Source: Limnephilus marmoratus (Eukaryota > Arthropoda > Insecta > Trichoptera > Limnephilidae). Taken from it: a DNA stretch of 64,000 nucleotides. A program made the translations under genes and the position numbers. This document shows, in pieces, positions 24,001 through 36,000 of the stretch; positions within the stretch are counted from its first letter, which is position 1; each line of letters begins with the position of its first letter. Below the pieces are notes generated by a model, which worked only from the letters and a program-made list of their open reading frames with translations, was not told the origin of the DNA and searched no databases. The stretch spans positions 39,961,460-40,025,459 of the forward strand of contig OU862913.1 of assembly GCA_917880885.1 (NCBI GenBank), written 5' to 3'.

Positions 24001-27000
24001 TATGTTAAAACTAAGAATTGCAAGATTTGCATAACGTCTAGTTTCCAAGCTAAATCTATTTGTTGCCTCAAGTAATTCCATATGGTGCATGAATCTCAGG
24101 TACGTTCCATTCACCCGCATATAGACATACCTTAGGAACTTTTTCTGAAATTGTTCTAGCATATTAATATATTTCGCTTGGTGCGGAGTCCACACACCAC
24201 TGGCATACTCCAGCTTACTTCTTATGACTCCATCAAACATGGCTATCATTGCATCTGGGTCATCAAATTGCTTACATATTCTGATGATGAAACCCAGGAG
24301 TTTGTAGCATGCTGGAGTGAGCCGTGATATATGATCCGAGAATGTCAGTTTGAGATCTTTAAAGCTATGGACTCGGCATAATGTTTTCCCTTTAATGTTG
24401 TATTAAAAAACTATGGGCTTGTGGGAGCGGGTATATGTCATAGTTACACATTATTTTATATTGAATTCTAATTTGTTTTTTACTGACCATTCTACAATAG
24501 CATCAAGGTCAGATTGCATTTTTAAGCAGTCATAGTAACAGATTATTTCCATCAAAAGTTTGAGGTCATCTGCAAATAGAAGATATTTGCAATATTTTAC
24601 ACAACCCTGGATGTCATCTATAAGTATAAGGAACAGCAAAGGACCAAGGTTTGAACCTTGGGAAATACCTGATAACGCCGGGAATTGTTTAGATTCATGT
24701 CCATTTATTATTACATATTGACTTCTGGCTTTTAAATAGGACGCGAAGAATATAAGTGTTTGTTGATCGAAACCAAGTTTGTACATTTTAAGTAGTAAAA
24801 TATCATGATCAACTCGATCAAAAGCCTTATCAAAATCCGTATACACTACATCTGTTTGGTGTCTCGAGTCCAGTCCGACGGCCACCAATCGCGAAAATGT
24901 TAACAAATTTGAAACCGTGGATTTTCTTGGCATGAAACCGTGTTGGTTTTCTCCTAGAAATGGCATAATTTGGTGATGTAATTTCTTGTAAATAATCATT
25001 TCAAATATTTTTGGTATAGTTGACAGTACAGCTACTGGTCTGTAATTCCTTATATCAGACTTGTCTCCCGCCTTGAAAATTGGGCTTACACGCGTGAGTT
25101 TCCAAGAATGAGGGAAACAACCAGTCGATATGCTAAGATTAAATATATAGCTTAGCGGTTGACAAATGGTTTTTGACATATGAGCAATTATATTAGGGAG
25201 TATTCCGTCTGGGCCTGCAGCCTTGTCGAGCTTTAAAGTTCGAGTACGGGAGTCTACATCCTCTGGACAGGTTAGCTCAAGACCGATTTTGCCAATATTC
25301 CAGGGCCTCTCGGTTCGAGTAAAGTCTAGATTTAGTTGAGGAGCTATCTGGCTGTACACTGATTTGAAATAATCGGCAAATTTTTGGCTTACTATTTCGG
25401 GATCGGAAAAATTTTCCGTTCTATCACTCAAGTTAATTTGGGTATGTGAATTTGCTTTTTGGGATTTAATAAAATCCCAAAAACATTTGACATCATCTTT
25501 GATCCCATACTGAACTTAACTGAAATGATTCGACATTTTGCTCCCCTAGCCCTAAAGTAACAGTTTCTTTGTAAGCAACTCACTTGTTAAAGCTACTTCA
25601 CCTATTATTTTATTTTTGTCCAAATTATAAAATAAATCCCTCTCAACATTAATAAAAAGCAGGGTGGACATAAGGTCTTGGCCTAAGGTCGACCGAAGTC
25701 GATTTTTGACGATTTTAAGTTTAGAAAAAACTCGTTCACATGTGACTTGGGTACAAGGTATGGTAAGAACAAATTTATATACAATATACAGGTTGGCAAA
25801 CAGTCCAGACTGAGTAAGTTCTAACAGAACAGAAAAAGCACATGTCAAACACTGGAAACATTGTCTATTTTCAGAGCAGTAAATGTCAGCATTTGTTTCC
25901 GCTGCCGTTGGGTCCAAATCGTCTTCTTCGTCACTGCATCTGTCTCCGTTGTTCTCAGTGGACTCTGCCGGTATGAAGTTGCTGTATTGTTGTGCAAACT
26001 GTCGCAGCTCTATCAAAAGTCGGCTTCTTTCAATTTTACACAGTTTAGAATTACTGTGCAGAGCTTCTGTGGGAAATGTTTGGAGTTTCAAGATAAAGTC
26101 AATCTTTTTGGGGTCCAACCAAGAGCAATCCTGTAAAACGTCATTGTTTGCGCAAAATCTTTCTTCAATACTAATCCTCGCACAGTCTAAAATATCAAAA
26201 TATACAATTTTGTAACGTTGAACTGTTGAAATAGAGTCAGTTTCATCTTTTGATTTTTCACCGGGCATTAATTTTTTCTTTGACGTTCTTTTTCTCTTAA
26301 AGTCTAATTCTAACTCGACGTCATAAAATCGACTTGTAGTGGCTTGAAAACAATAGTGTCGGGTGGCTGTTATTATAAACGTAGGAAAGGGGGAGGGGAA
26401 GGACGATATGCGCTTGCGCGGCCCTACTGAGTGATCAGCTGATCTGATAGGACATCGCGGTGCAGTTGTCGGTTTTAGGTCATTTATGAGTTGTCTGCTG
26501 GACAGTGGACACACGACACACGTCACCGCGCAGACGATGCGGATGACAGTGGATCGTATAAAGCTTTCGTATACACGGCGAGATATAAACAGTTATTGGA
26601 CATGTTCTACTTTTGGAAAATGTATTTTTTTTTCGAAAATGTAAACAAACATTACCAAGAACACAAAATAACTACTAACAAGACAAACACTTTTTTTGTA
26701 CGTTTTGTGGGGCCCCTTCAGGGCCCCCTCGCGCCGGGGGCCCTCCGCGATCGCGGACCTGCGGACCTGGCCAGTCCGGGCCTGTCTACGGGCCCTGTAC
26801 AGTGCGCCCAGTTTTTGGAAGGCTAACTTTACTCTGGCTTCGATAGAGCCCCCATATCTGAGCTGGTCACTTAGAGTTACACCAACCAAATCAATGCAGG
26901 GCCGGTTCGAAAGATTGCTTCCATTAAAGGAGACTAGGTTTTCATTTCGATCCCGTTTAGACGTAATCAGACATGATTGGGTCTTTTAAACATTGAATTC

Positions 27001-30000
27001 AACGAGTTTATATTTACCCCAAGAAAAGACACTCTCGAGGTAAACGTCCATTCTTTGCTTCAAAGCCCTCCGAGCCGTTGGAGTTTGTGAGTCCTTTGAG
27101 GGCTTGTCAAACTAAAAGCTATCATGGACTGTACTGTCATCCGCGTAACAATGAATTGGTGCACATGACAAAAGGTCGTTGATGTGCAACAAAAACAAAT
27201 TCCGAGGCAAAACCGATCCCTGTGGGATGCCAGCATTTTGCAAGTGTGAGGAAGAGGTGAAACCATCGGCTACCATCTGAATCGACCTCTTCCTCAAAAA
27301 TTCGGCCATCAAAGTACACAGAGATGCGGAAAGTCCGTAAGAAGGCAGTTTGTTGACAAGTCCTCGATGCCAAACCCGGTCAAAGGCCTTGGAAATATCC
27401 AGTGCAACCGTTTGGGTCTCACCGAAACGTCCCAGGCCCCGCCCCCAGACATTTATTTATTTATTTATTTATTTTATTTATAAGAATATTGTAAATTGCA
27501 TAGTTTTTTTGTGGTATTTCATCCGCCATGCTAGGGATATCCCTGTGTTATGGCGGGTGAAGTTTACAGATTTGAAATTATACATTTGTAATGGTTGATA
27601 AATAAAATTAGAAGTTGTACAGATTAAATTAAATTGCAAAAATTTTTTTAGTAATAATAATTAATTAATTAATAATAATGAATAAATTATGATATTATAT
27701 TATTATATTATATATTATGATAATTATGATAATAACAAAAATTAGTAATAATATTGTAATAATAAGTTGATAATAATACATATTATAAGAAATATACGCG
27801 AGAAGATCACCGCATGAGTGGTTTCGCGGGAATCCGTATTGATGGTCGTTATTAATTTTGTTCATCTCGAGGTATGTGAGCAGTTTGTCGTTGATCACAC
27901 GTTCCATCACCTTAGACAGAACTGATGTGATCGCTATGGGACGGTAATTGGCTGGATTGGAGCGGTCACCCTTCTTTGGAATATGATGGTTAATTGCTTT
28001 TTCAACCAGAGAGCACAGAACCAGACTTCAGGGGCATTTTAAAAAGCTTCTTCAAAATTAGAGCTATATCGTCAGGCCCACTAGCTTTATTAACGTAAAA
28101 TGCTTGTATTTAGAAAAGTGTATTTATCTGAGTAAAGCATGAAAATGTCAATCTAAATTCATTAATAAAAGACAGAAGGTAAATATAAAAGAGGTTTATT
28201 CAATCTACTTATACAAGAATTAGTAGTAAAATTATTGTTTGAACCAAACTCTTAATTTAAACTAATAATCGCAAAAGTGTGGATGGAACATATTTATGTT
28301 ACATTGTAAAAAGATGGATGTTATGTGGGCATGATTATAGAAGTTTAAGGGCGCCATTGCATTGAAACTAGAATGCAAAAGTAGGAATGAACAAAAAATA
28401 AAACGGTAACCATCTATGGGAATACTTAAGTAGTAGTGTGATCTATGTGTGATCATTGTATCGCACTACCTCAAATTGCCTGCGAAAGGCTCGCTCTGTC
28501 AGTTGATGCCACTAGAGATGAGACGTCACTCTCCGCTATTTATGTTATGATGTATCGTATTCGGGGTTGGATGATTCATGATGGAATCAACCAGTTACAT
28601 CTTAATATGACCTTTGTTTGCAGAAATGTGACTTAACCGATAACGGGTCGAAGTTGGTGTGCTGCACGAAGGCTGACTGTCCGCCTCTGCAGAAGGGACT
28701 TGTCACTCAATTACCGATTGGCTCCAAGGCAGCCGACTGTGAGTTTAACAAATCATTGCATACATTTCGACATCCTCTACGTAAAGTGTAACATCTGATT
28801 TTTTTTTTACTTTACAGGAGAGAGCTTTGAAAAAAATCTCACTGACTTGTCGTAAATAAACCTAAAACCTGGTATAAGATTTAAAAAGTTGCTTATTTCC
28901 CCAATTTCAAACTAGGTAAGAGGACGATTTACGTCAAAACTGTGAGATTTTCAGGTGGAGTACAGTACGTAGGGCACGTCGATTTATTTTCTTGAGACCT
29001 CAGACTTAACCAAGCTACAGTTAAAATATATTTGTGTTTTCCCTTTATTGTAAGAGTAAAAAAATTTTTTTATTTAAAAAAAATATTATACATAGGTTTT
29101 TAGTCCGGAAAAAGAAATTTTTATTTTTTAAAACTTAAATCAACACTTTTTAAGATTTAAATATCATAAAGAGGAAAATCCTTTCTAATAATTTCAACTG
29201 AACTTCCGTTTTGTGTAAGTTTGGGGAGAGGTAACGAAGCCAAGACCAACTACCTGGCTATCCACGTCTGCAATAAATACTCGAGATCTCTTCCACTACA
29301 TAAGTTACTTAGTCCCATGAATAACTGCAGGCATTTCTAAAGTTTATTTGTAATGTTTTGTTTCCTCCACAGACTGCATAGAGCTGGCAGAAAAGATTCA
29401 CCCGTGCCAAGAAACACGCACCGGTTGGACTCGGGGGAATATGTGTCCTCTACTCACACCAGACTCCAATATAGTATATCACCAGACTCCTATGATAACT
29501 ACAGCAGAGGCCGCGTACTATGTAAGTTATAGATATAGACATTCGATATCTTTATTAAAAACCTAAAATGTTCAGTTATTTGTGGAATAAATATTATTAT
29601 TTTTACTTTAACCTCACAGGAGGCCCATGGGGAAAGAATTTCTCTCAGGGCTTATGTCATATTTGGAGATTATGTGGGGAGGTATTAAGGCAGATATTAA
29701 GGAAAAAAAGAAGAAGAAGTTGGAGGAAGTGAGAAGATATAAGGATGGGTATGTAGGAATGAGCGGGATCACTAGTGATGGTGGCGTGAATCCATCACTC
29801 TCGCTGCCGTGCAATACAATAGATCGAGAGAGACTAGCTGCAGAGGTCGGAGACCTAAAAACACCTCACCCGATGAACCTGCGTACCCCTGCTAAGTCAC
29901 TAAGCATCATCACAGACGACTTTAAGGATATCGAGGACATGGAAAGGCAGAGAAGAGCAATATCAGTTAGAGCGGGTATGCTGTCAAGGCGTTCTTACTC

Positions 30001-33000
30001 CTGCAGCCCCAAAGTAAAAAGAATACTGTTCAACGCTTTCTGTTGCTTGCTGTACACATCAGAACTGTGGGTTGACTACACTGCAACCCAATGGCATAAG
30101 TTAAAGGTTGCTTACAATAACGCTTATCGCCAACTTTTCCGCCTACCGAGATACTGCAGTGCTAAGGAAATGTTCCTGGAGGGACGGGTACATACTTTCC
30201 GTGCACTTCTTTGCTACCGTATGGGAAGTTTATGGCGCAGACTGCGCCACTCGAAGAATGCGATCATCACCGCCATGACTGCCCGGATAGAATCTCCCCT
30301 GATGACCCTCTGGAGACAGGAGACAATGAAATACCCTCCGTAAACGGCTATTTACGTTCATTTTAGTGTTTGATATATACATTTTTTTTTTCAGTTTCAT
30401 TTTTCATGCTTAATCGTTAATTTTATTTAATTTATGTGTTTTTATTTACTTTTTACCTTAACTTATTATTTATCTTTTTTTGTTATTTTAAAATATGGAA
30501 TATATTGCATTACACTTCCCTGCATACATTCTGGAATAAACTTATATTATAATAACAAGTGCTTTGCTATAATAATAATAATAATAATTATTATTATTAT
30601 TAAAGCAAAGCACTTGGGGTGAAATCCAACTATGGCGGAGGCTTTATACAATTAATGGTACCAGGGGCGGCGGTACACATATCTGCCTCCCAACTAACCA
30701 ACCATCACGCCTTTTTGCAGCAACTATCCTCTCATAGCAGATAGGATAGACCGTTACAAAATTCAGTCTCATCACAAATTCCTTGCTTTATTCACATTCT
30801 TATTTCATCACATACATAAATATGTATATATATATATCTACTCTACTTGTGTCATTCTGTCTCTTGACCCGACCCAACTCAAGTAACTTCCATTTTCCGC
30901 GTCGTACCTATATTCTCCTTACATTACTTTTTCGTTTATCCGCTCTTCTTGCCCAAATCATCCAATGGTTCTAACATACTTCCCTTGAACACTTTAAGTT
31001 TTTAAACACTTAAAAAATAAAGGTAACTTGTGAAGAAGACATGTATTTAGATGTCGCGGCGTCGGGTTGAAAGAGTAATCAGCATATGAAGTTTCCTCCA
31101 CAAAAATGTTTTATGTTGTGTTATAGCCGAATTTATTATTTAAAACAATGTATATTATTTTAATTTGGGAGGTGGGATGGGTACCGCCGCCTCGGGAACG
31201 ATTTATTGGATAATAAACACCCCTACCATAATTCATCACAAGTGGTTCTCTACGTTTGGTGACTCAGGGGGGTCCAGGTTCGAGGAGTGAGGTTTGTCTA
31301 GGTCTTGGCGGCTGATGCTTTTGCTCATCTACTGCGTGGCGGGCCAGATCGGGAGAGACTGATTGGGGGCCACATTTTGATCTCTCCAGCCAGATTCTCT
31401 CGACTCATCGCCGTGCACCGCATTTGAGAGGAATGACTTCACAAGTTCATCATTGACCTGCAGATCCCTAGCCACCACCTAATCCTTCCCAGAACTTCTT
31501 GTCCTTCCCTAAAAAGACCCTCCACACAAAAAAAAATTGAAAAATGTCTCGAATTTTATATTTGCGACACATTTCAAAGTGGAAGATACTCTCATTATCG
31601 CCCTGGTGTTAGGACCAGAGGCGGCCCGTGACAAAATTTGCCGGCAGTGCATTTCACAAAAAATTGTAACATTATTACGGGAAAATATAATTAATTGATT
31701 CACAGATTCGCGAAAACCAACATCAAGTTGTAATCGTATACCTATCAACTCGATCCAACAAACTAAATTGCAATACGTTATGTGTATGTACTGGGAGTAT
31801 GAATGTTCATTAACTTTTCGGTAAAATAAAGGCTATCTTATATATATACCTATATATATGTAGGTATAGATTAAATGTATAAATGAATGTTTAAAGCGCC
31901 CTTGAGGTGATTTTTCTCACGAAAATGGCGTTATAGAAGTCATCCAATTATTATTATTATTATCGTTTACACAACTTTCACTTCACAATTTATCATCAAC
32001 CACGAAAAAAAATGTGTTCAAGCGATCACATTCACAAAGCCAAGATGCTTTCGAATATTTAATACTTTGTTTTAAAAACTCTATTCATAGTTTTTTCCCT
32101 TAACCTTACTTGTATTATATTTAGCAAAGGTTTTGAAGAGCCATTATTTTTCAAAAACAATTTATTCTCAAATGAAATTCGGTTGCTTTTGAAAAAATCG
32201 ACGTTAATCGCAATGTTTTCATTACCACTCATTTTTAAATAAGTTTTTTACAGAGCAAAACTAGCGAAAACCATTAAAAATGTGTCAATAGTGATCAGTG
32301 ATCTGCCAAATGCTTGATTTCGCCGCCCAAGTGCGATGGTAGAGCTAATACATAACATTGTCAATTAGTTGAAAATTCGTTATTCCTATCTAAGTCATTC
32401 CAAACGTTCGGTAACATATAACGCATGTTAAAGGTTTTCTCATAAACCACAATGCTTCTGCGCATGTGCGCCGCTAGTGCACGAGCGTGTCATATATCTT
32501 CCCTTATGTCTTGCCCATTTCACGGTTCCAGCCTCTATAGACTGTCCCAGTAGAAATATCACTTCATGTGACGTCACGTCTCGGCACAACGGAAGATGCA
32601 CGCATTGCTTTTTCGTATGCGCCGATGCGAGTTTAGTACGGAGTCTAATACGAAAGTTAATTGGTAAGGATATTATAACGAATTGGCGGGAATTCTTTGT
32701 GAATGAATGTTACAAATTTACACTTTTACACGTTTGTTGATGTTTGTACGAATTTACACTTTTGACGTTGGCAGTGCATTGCACAAATGCACCATGGCAG
32801 GGGCCGCCACTGGTTAGGACCACCACTCAGAATTGATACGCTGTTTGAAACGTCTGCAGGTGCGTTTTATGGCAAGATCTGAAGCCATGTACTTCCCCAA
32901 TTTTCTCTCCCACATCTCCTTCCCCTCCCCACTACCTTCAGTCAAGCAAAATACTTCAAGTTTGGACTCTTGTGCTGTATTCTTAAAAAAGAAGATGAAA

Positions 33001-36000
33001 CATGAAAATCATCAAATATTTTTAGAGCAATGATTAAAACAACAATTTAGAGATTAATATAAAGATGTTGTGTTCCCAGGGACGTATTGGGTCAGGTCAG
33101 AGAGGAAACATTGCCTGGTGGGGATTTCCTGTGAGTCTAGTGAGTGACCAGTGGGTGTTGTGTTCTGCATGGGCTATTAATTGGATTGGGTGAGTTTATT
33201 GTTCCTATATTTTAAAATTCAACTCGTCCTTGAAATGATGAACATAGACAAACGTATTTGATATTTGAATGATCAAGTTTTAAAGATTTTAAGCGCCCTT
33301 GAGATGTTCTTTCACAAAACTAACACTCTCCACGATGTCTATAAACTCGTGGTATAAGCGGGCAACTAGTGAATCTCAATGACGTTATATAAATAGACGC
33401 GGGGTAGAAATCTCAAAATGGGAAGCCAAAAGCAAGGCAATTGCACTGGTCTCGATTTTTAGTACTTTAGTACTAAGTTGTCACTCGTCAAGTAAGGTCG
33501 TGTCTTACCAGTAGGAAAATTGCATTTAAATAGTGCCAAAATGCCTCCTGTGTGATGAGAAAATGTTTCCATTGCACGGAAAATAGTAGTAAAAGTGAAG
33601 AAATAACATTTCATTTATATGTACACACAAATTACTTATTATTTTTATCGATTATTAGAAGCAATACAATTAATTTTCATGTTTCCCGTCGGACAATTTT
33701 ATGCGTCATTAGAGAAAAAACACACATTCTTTGATTGTCTTCTGGTACGGCCACACTGAGGCCAACTTCCAACTTCAAGCTTTCGGACGATTGTGTAGAA
33801 GGGTAGTGCGTGCGTTGGAAGTTCGAGTTAGAAGTTTGGCTTCAGTGTGGAAGTAGCATATCTTTTTAATAGATGAATCATTTTTGAATTAAGAAATGAC
33901 TGAAAACCGCTGAAAACAGAAGAGTGTTGCTTACTTGCCACATTATTTTGCGAATATGTGAGACTATGGCCAGTATATTTATATAACGTCATTGGTGAAT
34001 CTACTTCAAATTATTATTGACTGAGCACAGCGAAGTCCTGTTTTGACTTTTCACCGTTTTGTGTTTCTCTATATTTGCGTTTGTTTGTACGTTGTACGTC
34101 GTTCCGTTTCCGATTCAAGATGGTTACTGTTTTAATGTTTTTTAAAATATAAAATTAAAAGTCTTAAAAAAGAATTATCATTGAGACGTTTCCTTGAACA
34201 GGACGCATAATAAATCTTTGTTTAAAAATTAAAAACGTTACATTAAATGATCTTTTTATAAGTAAATGGATAAGTACTTAAATACCTATTATAAATCTTA
34301 TGATTTCAGAGGAAATAATGGTTTTCATTTATTAAACACTAGAAAATTGGAAATATGCCTTTTTAGACTGGAAGACCTTAATTACCTACTTGTGTAATCA
34401 TGAGAACCCCAAAAAATTATGTTTTTTTCGATTCAAAATTTTTTTTTCACATTTTGACGCTTTTTCGGATTTAAGAAATTATTATAAAATCTATTAGTAA
34501 AAAAATATAAAGATTGTTTAAAAGTTCCATTTGTTAAAAACGAAGTGTAACCCTAGATATTTTTAAAGTGATTTTGAGTGACTTTGATTCCTGTTCATTC
34601 AAATATTGTTACAAATTCTCTAACAAAATTCCCATCAGGCCACTGTGATTTTTATCTCCGTGTAATATTAAGTGTCTTTATATGTAGCACCTACTTCACT
34701 CAACTTTATAAATGTTTTACCTCAATACAGGCTTATTCCTAGTGAGATTAATGTGTTGATGTAAAAATAAATATTTATGATTTAAAAAACCAGAGTGTGC
34801 AATTCAAACGCGGTAGAAGTGAAACCTTCAGAAAACTAAAGTAGTCAAGAGTGAGAAGGCTACTAAGCACCGCACGAAGAGAAGACCGATTATACTATCT
34901 CATTTACTCGCAGGCTAAATTCTATAGATGGATGTGTTGGTCTCTTTTTAGTGCCGCTATTTTTCGTTATACGAGTTTCAAATCACAACGGTGCTAAAGA
35001 AGTTTTCGATTCAATAGTTTGGGGTCGAGTCATCGCTTCAACACATTTATAAGATAGTGGACAGCTGAAAGTAACGTTAATATGCAAGTAAAAAAATTCT
35101 ACTTCGGACACGATTTACTCCAAAACGAAGCTCACAAGAGGGATGGATTTGTATTCTAGACATTCGTCACTCCTGGATGTTCGTCACTCATGGACGTTCG
35201 TCACTCATGGACGTTCGTCTTTCATGGACGTTTGTCACTCATGGACGTTCGTCACTCATGGACGTTCGTCACTTATGGACGTTCGTCACTCATGGACGTT
35301 CGTCACTCATGGACGTTCGTCACTCACGGACATTCGTCACTCATTTACGTTAGTCACTCATGGACGTTCGTCACTCATGAACGTTCGACACTCATGGATA
35401 TTCGTCAATCTTGGATGTTCGTCACTCATGGACGTTCGTCTTTCATGGACGTTCGTCACTCATGGACGATCGTCAATCACGGACGTTCGTCACTCATGTA
35501 CGTTAGTCACTCATGGACTTTCGTCACTCATGGACGTTCGTCACTCATGGACGTTCGTCACTTATGGATATTCGTCAATCTTGGGTGTTCGTCACTCATG
35601 GACGTTCGTCACTCATGGACGTTCGTCACTCATGGACGTTCGTCACTCATGGACGTTCGTCACTCATGGACATTCGTCAATCTTGGATGTTCGTCACTCA
35701 TGGTCATCCGTCACTCCTATTTATTAGAGTTTTTTAAAGTTAAAACATCTTTAAAACATCATATTGTGATTTTAAACTAGATTAAACGGAAATAAGCGTC
35801 ATTAGAAAGAGACAAACACATACATCTATAGAATTTAGCCTGCGAGAGGATGAGATAGCATAATCGGTCTCCTCTTTGTATGGTGCTTCGTAGAATAAGT
35901 AGTTAAATAATAACCATTCATTTTTAAACTTGGTAACAATATTATAATTAATAAACTCTGCATTTATCCTATCGCCTCAGCATTCGTTTCATTCTCTCCA

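Larger units (their letters stand above)
23664..25535 (-). mobile_element. LINE-beta (Jockey/CR1-like), 5'-truncated, nested in the hAT
   Basis: Minus-strand insertion with a poly(A) tail (T run at 23664-23697). It covers the reverse transcriptase to the end of the second ORF, in two frames separated by a damaged stretch at 24250-24450. Confidence 0.85.
23148..26784 (-). mobile_element. hAT transposon, 3.64 kb, with nested LINE
   Basis: Perfect 14-bp terminal inverted repeats CAGGCCCGGACTGG, and an 8-bp target duplication TCTACGGG at 23140-23147 and 26785-26792. Both are diagnostic for hAT. The subterminal regions are GC-rich with repeated GGGGCCC blocks. A transposase C-terminal frame lies on the minus strand, and a LINE has inserted downstream of it. 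The element landed in LINE-alpha. Confidence 0.93.
29605..30700 (-). mobile_element. SINE-C copy split by LINE-gamma
   Basis: The 3' part is at 29605-29900 (ACCTCACAGGAGGCCC to CCCCTGCTAAGTCAC) and the head at about 30605-30700 (CACTTGGGGTGAAATCC, CCAGGGGCGGCGGTACACAT). LINE-gamma and a palindrome sit between. Confidence 0.75.

Noticed and set aside
29627..30343. 238-codon frame as one gene
   Set aside because: A chimera of SINE-C sequence and the LINE-gamma C-terminus joined by insertion.
35143..35780. Open frames of about 195 codons encoding MDVRHSWTFVTHGRSSL-type repeats
   Set aside because: They are a by-product of a stop-free 17-bp minisatellite, open in several frames with the same composition; no signal of coding selection.
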